A stretch of DNA of 36,684 nucleotides from Gemmatimonadota bacterium (lineage in GTDB: Bacteria > JBHIER01 > G020348925). Positions 36,264 to 36,684 of this stretch are shown here, one piece after another. Below the pieces are notes generated by a model that saw only the letters and a program-made list of their open reading frames with translations, did not search any database and had not been told where the DNA came from. Position 1 is the stretch's first letter. Every line of letters starts with the position of its first letter. The stretch spans positions 979,788 to 1,016,471 of the forward strand of contig CP070758.1 in the NCBI GenBank assembly GCA_020348925.1. The letters are read 5' to 3'. The position numbers were made by a program, and so were the translations under genes.

Positions 36264-36684
36264 GGAAATTTTTCAATTTTCCTCAAACTTTTTATTTTGT
36301 TCTGTTCCCAAGACCATATTAGAAATATGTAATGTTTATTATAAATTAATTATTTACAAATGAATAAAATAAATTTTACTGTTTACTTTCATTTATTATT
36401 ACCCTAAGGATTTTTCACATTCCTATGCCCTACTATCAATCAAAATTATAATAATTACTTCCTATTCTGAATAATATCAGATTTGCATCGAGCTGGACGT
36501 TAGAGTTGTCTTAAATAGGTTAACTATAACTATCTATTGCCGTGTTCTTTCATACATTATCTGTTATGTAGAAAGTCAAGAGATTTCTTGACGATTTTTT
36601 CGGACAGGGTGTACTCCTTCCTGAGATGTTGGTGAGACATCGTCTGGTTTTTCTTGTTCTCTGAAAAGTGCAAACCCGCTAAGC
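36264..36684. other. Right-end AT-rich region without a defensible gene
   Basis: From 36264 to about 36570 the sequence is very AT-rich and has stops in all frames. The last 125 bases are more GC-rich and stay open in several frames on both strands. One minus-strand frame running in from the window edge to a TAA at 36557-36559 could be the end of a gene (it contains MSHQHLRKEYTLSEKIVKK), but competing frames look equally good, so I make no gene call. Confidence 0.5.

Noticed and set aside
36148-36276. N-terminal extension of the LacI-type protein
   Set aside because: The extension translates the operator repeats and the promoter (giving repeated LTVSIT), so it is control DNA and not protein.
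36557-36684. Partial minus-strand gene at the right edge
   Set aside because: Several frames on both strands stay open over this short stretch; no motif decides between them.

Overview
The window looks like a polysaccharide-utilisation locus from a Gram-negative bacterium of the Fibrobacteres-Chlorobi-Bacteroidetes (FCB) superphylum, but probably not from a classical Bacteroidetes. The evidence is two type IX secretion (T9SS) C-terminal sorting domains, a PorV/PorQ-like outer-membrane protein, and a TonB-dependent receptor with a carboxypeptidase-like plug extension but no SusD partner. Several secreted proteins also carry type I dockerin modules. This mix is typical of lineages such as Calditrichota, KSB1, Latescibacterota or Neomarinimicrobiota. 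That placement is an inference from domain style, not from a marker gene.

Nearly everything is on the minus strand, so the locus is read from right to left. At 35134-36147 lies a LacI-family repressor with a textbook sigma-70 promoter and a duplicated operator-like repeat. Next come a TonB-dependent receptor, a T9SS-sorted surface protein, a PorV-like protein and a lipoprotein with an Asp-box propeller (34972-27298). A chain of two overlapping small ORFs then leads into a 1156-residue beta-helix protein with three tandem units, a dockerin and a T9SS tag (27234-23550), which ends at a hairpin terminator. After the terminator follow a calcineurin-like phosphoesterase lipoprotein, a GH88 unsaturated uronyl hydrolase, a PL12-like heparinase II/III family lyase, a dockerin-bearing phosphoesterase, a GH2, a GH97 and a CE15-like esterase (23409-11617). 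The sequence continues with a Tat-exported Cys-type sulfatase, a radical-SAM sulfatase maturase broken by a frameshift, a sodium/sugar symporter, galT and galK (11553-4855). The last two genes are a transglutaminase-like protein and a PL21-like lyase with a dockerin (4727-1042).

The genes suggest one pathway. Polysaccharide is bound and imported at the surface. Two lyases cleave uronic acid linkages and GH88 removes the unsaturated uronyl ends. The sulfatase and CE15 remove sulfate and ester groups, and GH2 and GH97 release hexose. The symporter with GalK and GalT takes galactose into the Leloir pathway (no galE or galM is present here). The likely substrate is a sulfated, uronic-acid- and galactose-containing glycan. 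Glycosaminoglycan-like material fits the lyase families, but the exact polymer cannot be fixed from sequence.

The left 1 kb holds decayed plus-strand coding fragments and a short repeat-like motif. The right 400 bases hold the repressor promoter and AT-rich sequence without a gene I can defend. The most notable points are the broken sulfatase maturase beside an intact Cys-type sulfatase, the translationally coupled small ORFs before the beta-helix gene, the SusD-less surface complex, and dockerins without a visible cohesin.
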